Source: an uncultured Roseicyclus sp.
Lineage (GTDB): Bacteria > Pseudomonadota > Alphaproteobacteria > Rhodobacterales > Rhodobacteraceae
Reading direction: 5' to 3'
Length of the DNA: 64,000 bases
NCBI GenBank assembly: GCA_947489665.1
Contig: CANLEH010000002.1
Coordinates: 62,001 to 126,000, forward strand
Below, in pieces: positions 60,281 through 64,000 of this stretch (position 1 is its first letter; each line of letters starts with the position of its first letter). The notes under the pieces are model-generated. The model was not told the DNA's origin. It searched no databases and saw only the letters and a list, made by a program, of their open reading frames with translations. The translations under genes and the position numbers were made by a program.

Positions 60281-62473
60281 TTAGCCGATAATCCCGTTCA
60301 GCGTCGCGGAGGGGCGCATGACAGCAGCCAGTTTGTCGTCTGCGTTCATGTAATAGCCGCCGGTATCGGCTGCACTGCCTGCGCCAGCGTCGAGTTCGGC
60401 GATGATGGTCGCTTCATTTTCAGCGAGCGCCTGTGCCATGGGGGCGAATTCAGCGGCGAGGTCCGCGTCGGGGCCTTCTGCCAACGCCTCGGCCCAGTAG
60501 CGGGCGAACCAGTAATGGCTGTCGCGGTTGTCGGGCTGGCCGACCTTGCGACCCGGCGAGCGGTTGTCGTCGAGGATGCCTTGGGTTGCGGCCTCCACGG
60601 CATCGCCTAGCGTGCGGGCCTTTTCATTGCCTTTGGCGTCGGCGAGGAATTTGAAGCTTTCGCCAAGCGCACAGAATTCGCCGAGGCTGTCCCAACGGAG
60701 GTGGTTCTCGGCGTGGAGTTGCTGGACGTGTTTGGGAGCGGAGCCGCCCGCGCCGGTCTCGAACAATCCACCGCCCTGCATGAGCTTCACGATGGAGAGC
60801 ATCTTGGCCGAGGTAGCGAGTTCGAGGATCGGGAAGAGGTCGGTAAGGTAGTCGCGCAGCACGTTGCCGGTGATGGCGATGGTATTTTCGCCCTTGGTGA
60901 TGGTCTCAAGAGACGCGCGGGTGGCTTCGCGGGGAGCCATGATCTCGAATTTATCAGCGACACCAGCGGCTTCCAGGATGGGCTTCACGTAAGCGATCAG
61001 CTGCGCGTCATGGGCGCGGGTTTCGTCCAGCCAGAAGATGGAGCGGAAGCCGGTGGCCTTTTGGCGGGAGATGGCAAGCTGCACCCAGTCTTCGATGGGG
61101 GCCTTGCGGGCGGAGGCGGAGCGCCAAATGTCACCGGGCTGCACGTCGTGGCTGTGCAAGACAGTGCCGTCATCAAGGATCATCTTGACGGTGCCGGCCT
61201 CCGCGATCTCGAAGGTTGTGGGGTGGGAGCCGTATTCTTCGGCCTTCTGGGCCATCAGGCCGAGGTTCTGGACGGTGCCCGCGGTGGCGGGGTTGAGCGC
61301 GCCGTTGGCTTTGAAGAAGTTGATGCTCTCGTCATAGACAGGCGCGTAGGAGTTGTCGGGGATGACGCAGACGGCGTCTGCCTCGTTGCCGTCCGGGCCC
61401 CATCCTTTGCCGCCTGCGCGGATGAGCGCAGGCATGGAGGCGTCAATGATGACGTCGGAAGGGACGTGCAGGTTGGTGATGCCGCGGTCGCTGTCGACCA
61501 TGTACATCGGCGGGCGGTCGGCCATGGTGGCGTCGATGGCGGACATGATTTCGGAATGGCCGTTTACCCGTTCCAGCAGGTCGCCGAGGCCGGAATTGGG
61601 GTTCACGCCAAGCGCCGCCATCTCATCGCCAAACTGGTCGAAGACGGGGGCGAGGAAGGATTTGACGGCATGGCCGAAAATGATCGGGTCGGAGACCTTC
61701 ATCATGGTGGCCTTCATGTGCAGCGAGAAGAGGACACCTTCGGCCTTGGTCTTCTCGATTTCCTCAGCGAGGAAGGCATCGAGGGCGGCGGCGGACATGT
61801 ACGTCGCGTCGACGACGGTGCCGGCGGGGTAGGAGAGGCCGTCTTTGAGGGTCGTGGTGCCGGATGCGGTTTCCAGAACGATCTTAGCGCCCGTGGCCTC
61901 AGCCAAGGTCGCGGAAACCTCGTTGGAGCGGAAATCACCGCCGGACATTGAAGCGACACGGGTTTTGCTGTCAGCGGTCCATTCGCCCATGCGGTGCGGG
62001 TTGTTCTGGGCGTAGCTTTTGACGGCGGCGGCGGCGCGGCGGTCGGAATTGCCTTCGCGCAGGACCGGGTTCACGGCAGAGCCTTTGATGCCGTCATATT
62101 TGGCGCGGATCGCCCTTTCCTCGTCGGTCGAAGGGTTCTCCGGGTAGTCGGGCAGCGCGTAGCCTTTGGCCTGAAGCTCCTCAATCGCGGCGACAAGCTG
62201 CGGGACGGAGGCGGAGATGTTGGGGAGTTTGATGACGTTGGCGTCTGGCGTTTTTACCAGCTCACCCAGGGCGGCAAGGTCGTCGGGAATACGCTGATCC
62301 GGCGTCAAATGTTCAGGGAAGGTGGCGAGGATACGGCCTGCGAGGCTGATGTCCTTGGTGCCGACAGTGATGCCCGCGGCTGAGGCGAAGCGCTGGATGA
62401 TCGGCAGGAGCGAGGCAGAGGCCAGCTCAGGCGCTTCGTCAACCTTGGTGTAGATGATGTCGGGATTGGTCAT
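60281..62473 (-). CDS. NADP-dependent isocitrate dehydrogenase, monomeric type
   Basis: 730-residue monomeric IDH (IDH-II), unrelated in length to the dimeric enzyme. Family motifs: [21 protein letters not shown] at the N-terminus, [102 protein letters not shown] and a C-terminal [19 protein letters not shown]. It catalyses the same reaction as icd next door. The ATG is at 62473. Having both forms adjacent suggests isoenzyme regulation or replacement. Confidence 0.95.
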   Translation of the reverse strand: MTNPDIIYTKVDEAPELASASLLPIIQRFASAAGITVGTKDISLAGRILATFPEHLTPDQRIPDDLAALGELVKTPDANVIKLPNISASVPQLVAAIEELQAKGYALPDYPENPSTDEERAIRAKYDGIKGSAVNPVLREGNSDRRAAAAVKSYAQNNPHRMGEWTADSKTRVASMSGGDFRSNEVSATLAEATGAKIVLETASGTTTLKDGLSYPAGTVVDATYMSAAALDAFLAEEIEKTKAEGVLFSLHMKATMMKVSDPIIFGHAVKSFLAPVFDQFGDEMAALGVNPNSGLGDLLERVNGHSEIMSAIDATMADRPPMYMVDSDRGITNLHVPSDVIIDASMPALIRAGGKGWGPDGNEADAVCVIPDNSYAPVYDESINFFKANGALNPATAGTVQNLGLMAQKAEEYGSHPTTFEIAEAGTVKMILDDGTVLHSHDVQPGDIWRSASARKAPIEDWVQLAISRQKATGFRSIFWLDETRAHDAQLIAYVKPILEAAGVADKFEIMAPREATRASLETITKGENTIAITGNVLRDYLTDLFPILELATSAKMLSIVKLMQGGGLFETGAGGSAPKHVQQLHAENHLRWDSLGEFCALGESFKFLADAKGNEKARTLGDAVEAATQGILDDNRSPGRKVGQPDNRDSHYWFARYWAEALAEGPDADLAAEFAPMAQALAENEATIIAELDAGAGSAADTGGYYMNADDKLAAVMRPSATLNGIIG

Positions 62474-62545
62474 GGCGCGTGCCCTCCGGTCCGGGGTGGG
62501 AGAATTTGAGGCGCTTCTAGCGGAGGAGGCGCGCGCAGGGAAGGG

Positions 62546-62563
62546 GGTATACGATTGTATACC
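62546..62563. promoter_or_regulatory. palindrome GGTATAC-GATT-GTATACC upstream of the monomeric IDH gene
   Basis: A perfect 7-bp inverted repeat with a 4-base spacer, 73 bases upstream of the IDH start codon on the minus strand. GTATAC is shared with the GntR operator candidates at 45.6 and 46.2 kb, but the spacing differs. It may be a repressor site for the IDH gene. Confidence 0.45.
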
Positions 62564-62622
62564 GTGCGCGGAGTGTCACAGGCGGTGAAGAGTTTGACGC
62601 GGTTCGCTGCGCTGGGGACGAT

Positions 62623-63330
62623 TTACTGTGTGGCTGTCTTCAGCGCGGCGCTGAGGGTTTCGCCGAGCGCCACCATCGCCTCTAGCTGTTCGGTCGAGTG
62701 GATCGTGGACTTGAGGTTCAGCTGTAAACCGTCGGGGGAGCGAATGATCGTGGGCATGGCGCCTTTGGGCATGGCGTCATGGGGGCTGACCAGGGCGTCG
62801 TGAAAGGCAATGGGAAGCAGAGCCTCACGGGCATCCGACGTCGCCAGGATCGCGCCGGCGGCCCCGGTGGCCTCCACAGCGTCAAGCTCGGACGCGCGGT
62901 CGCCGACGACGCCGAAGAAGGTCTTCATCATATGTTTGCCCATCACGCCGTCGCCCATGGTGTCGAGAAAGCGTTCCATGTTGGCGGCCTTGTCGTCGGA
63001 CATGGCCAGGCTCATCACCGCGAGGCCTGAGGGGATGGCCGCGTCTGGGTCGGTCCAGGTGAGGCTGCGATTGGTCGTGTCCGTGGCGCCGCCACCGGTA
63101 TTTGAGCCAAACCGTTCCTCCACAACCCAATTGGCGGTGCGGCTGGTGATCTGTGTGATCCGGGTATAGCCCGAGGCGTCTGTCGTTACATCATGCCGCC
63201 AGCCGTTGCGGTCTGCCAGCGCGTGGATCGCCTCCGCTTTGACCTGGGATTTGCGTTTGGCGAAGATCATGAACGCCGTGCCCGCGAAGGCGGCGATGAT
63301 CAGGATCGGGATCATGATGTTGAAGTCCAT
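62623..63330 (-). CDS. hypothetical membrane-anchored protein (235 aa)
   Basis: ATG 63330 gives an N-terminal hydrophobic segment (IMIPILIIAAFAGTAFMIF) followed by a basic stop-transfer (AKRKSQ) and about 210 soluble residues. Blocks such as RITQITSRTANWVVEERFGSNTGGGATDTTNRSLTW and SPDGLQLNLKSTIHSTEQLEAMV are regular but match no family I recognise. Probably a single-pass inner-membrane protein of unknown role. Confidence 0.65.
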   Translation of the reverse strand: MDFNIMIPILIIAAFAGTAFMIFAKRKSQVKAEAIHALADRNGWRHDVTTDASGYTRITQITSRTANWVVEERFGSNTGGGATDTTNRSLTWTDPDAAIPSGLAVMSLAMSDDKAANMERFLDTMGDGVMGKHMMKTFFGVVGDRASELDAVEATGAAGAILATSDAREALLPIAFHDALVSPHDAMPKGAMPTIIRSPDGLQLNLKSTIHSTEQLEAMVALGETLSAALKTATQ

Positions 63331-63407
63331 GGAGATATCGCCCCAGCTATTGCGTTGAACAGAGCGTAAACCGGCGTGCACCGCTTGCAAGAGTAAGAGA
63401 GTTACGA

Positions 63408-63893
63408 TCAGCCACGGCGTTCAAGAAAGTAAGTTACGATCCACGAAAATAGTGCAAATACAAGCAGCAAGGCTGTGGCCAGGATCGCGAGCAAAAGACC
63501 TGCAGTAAGCGTCGCACTTTCAAATCCAGTGTCAAATATGGAGGAGGCGCAGTCAAACTCGCGAATGTTAGTGTAAATCGTCAATAGCAGGAGGCAGACC
63601 AAAAGACCGAGCCCACCCCATTGAGGAAATGTGCCGATCCGCGAAGGCGCTGTAAGACGGGTCACGATTGCGGCGACACCACCGGGGAGAAGGAGGGTGC
63701 CTACAAGAAGCAGGTGTAACGGCCATCCTAGCCAGAATACTCTCAAAAAGCCGGTAAAGGACGGCAATTGAGGTGACTCACCTCGGAGCTCGGCGGCCGA
63801 ACAATGGGCCGACACTGTGTCTTTGATCGATAGAGCAAGTGCAATGGTGAGCGCGACACAAGCCCAATAGCCGAAAAGCCGTGCTCCGGTCAT
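63408..63893 (-). CDS. hypothetical four-helix membrane protein (161 aa)
   Basis: Four hydrophobic segments (GYWACVALTIALALSI, PLHLLLVGTLLLPGGVAAIV, LGLLVCLLLLTIYTN, LTAGLLLAILATALLLVFALFSWIVTYF) with two periplasmic-side loops that each hold a cysteine. Composition is less GC-driven than its neighbours. No family recognised; 20 bases after the preceding minus-strand gene. Confidence 0.6.
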   Translation of the reverse strand: MTGARLFGYWACVALTIALALSIKDTVSAHCSAAELRGESPQLPSFTGFLRVFWLGWPLHLLLVGTLLLPGGVAAIVTRLTAPSRIGTFPQWGGLGLLVCLLLLTIYTNIREFDCASSIFDTGFESATLTAGLLLAILATALLLVFALFSWIVTYFLERRG

Positions 63894-63913
63894 TCACAGC
63901 ACGGCGGCGGCGT

Positions 63914-64000
63914 TCATGCCCCTGCCTCTGGTGGCGCCGGGAGTGTTGCCAGCTTCTGCTCCAGCAACGCCCGCGCGCGGCGTTCGGCCATGATGGTGCG
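63914..64000 (-). CDS. C-terminal end of an unidentified protein, truncated by the window
   Basis: Read on the minus strand, the frame entering from the right edge ends ERRARALLEQKLATLPAPPEAGA and stops with TGA at 63916-63914. The charged helix followed by a proline/alanine-rich tail is too short to identify. It probably forms an operon with the membrane protein gene 20 bases downstream. Confidence 0.5.
   Translation of the reverse strand, partial: RTIMAERRARALLEQKLATLPAPPEAGA

Noticed and set aside
60701-61951. Antisense frame of 416 codons opposite the monomeric IDH
   Set aside because: Glycine/valine-rich shadow translation; the IDH reading is complete and convincing.
63893-63916. Seven-codon frame MNAAAVL between the truncated gene and the membrane protein gene on the minus strand
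   Set aside because: Too short and without evidence for translation; treated as spacer between two genes of one operon.
1-64000. Search for CRISPR arrays, insertion sequences, integrases, tRNA-flanked islands
   Set aside because: No regularly spaced direct repeats, transposase or integrase motifs, or phage genes were seen anywhere in the window.

Overview
The window is a chromosomal segment of an alphaproteobacterium, almost certainly a marine member of the Rhodobacteraceae (Roseobacter group). Evidence for this is the high GC content, a ChpT-type histidine phosphotransferase of the CckA-ChpT-CtrA relay, a circularly permuted two-piece tmRNA, an ornithine-lipid pair (olsB-olsA), a DMSP demethylase followed by acrylyl-CoA reductase (dmdA-acuI), the alphaproteobacterial form of SspB, and small Rhodobacteraceae-type genes (DUF4169, RHH, DUF3553) beside housekeeping genes. 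No rRNA, ordinary tRNA, CRISPR array, transposase or prophage gene was seen; the segment looks like stable core and near-core chromosome.

Layout. 1-8.9 kb: envelope biogenesis operon dxr(partial)-rseP-bamA-ompH-fabZ-lpxA-lpxI-lpxB, with tight or overlapping junctions. 9-19.5 kb: YbaK deacylase, glnE with two small trailing genes, a GlxA/AraC-type regulator, class II DAHP synthase, a PAS protein, yicC-gmk-gamma carbonic anhydrase, chpT and a DUF3553 gene. 19.6-29 kb: olsB-olsA, a degenerate ThiE-like protein, trmJ, heme A synthase, an M32 carboxypeptidase, a crotonase, a thioesterase, speD, and rplM-rpsI behind a structured leader. 29-37 kb: two unknown genes, a polyamine-type ABC transporter (potB-potC-potA), TusA, CcdA, and a membrane alpha/beta hydrolase coupled to a cytochrome P450. 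37-42.7 kb, mostly minus strand: fumC-DUF4169-RHH-small frameshifted gene, DUF1330, SRPBCC, LysR, a phospholipid-methyltransferase-like protein, SspB and a DUF4345-like protein. 42.7-47.6 kb is the most accessory-looking part: an AT-rich spacer, a VWA-Hint fusion protein, ssrA, a GntR regulator divergent from a tyrosine-phosphatase-like gene with CTGTATACAG operators, a tiny operator-controlled transcription unit, and a PotD-like binding protein. 47.8-55 kb: a GntR regulator divergent from a DUF2182-DUF1326-DinB operon, then dmdA-acuI and an Lrp regulator. 55-64 kb: glutamine amidotransferase, YitT, SDR, ArsC, two unrelated NADP isocitrate dehydrogenases side by side, and unknown membrane proteins.

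The best candidates for undescribed biology are: (1) the GntR-phosphatase-small-cistron regulon at 44.9-46.5 kb; (2) the predicted metal-handling operon DUF2182-DUF1326-DinB under a GntR regulator at 48.6-51.6 kb; (3) the VWA-Hint fusion at 42.9 kb; and (4) the small gene at 37.1-37.4 kb that needs a one-base shift at a run of six A/T to be read in full and abuts three consecutive palindromes. All functional calls rest on reading the protein and DNA sequence by eye; no search was run.
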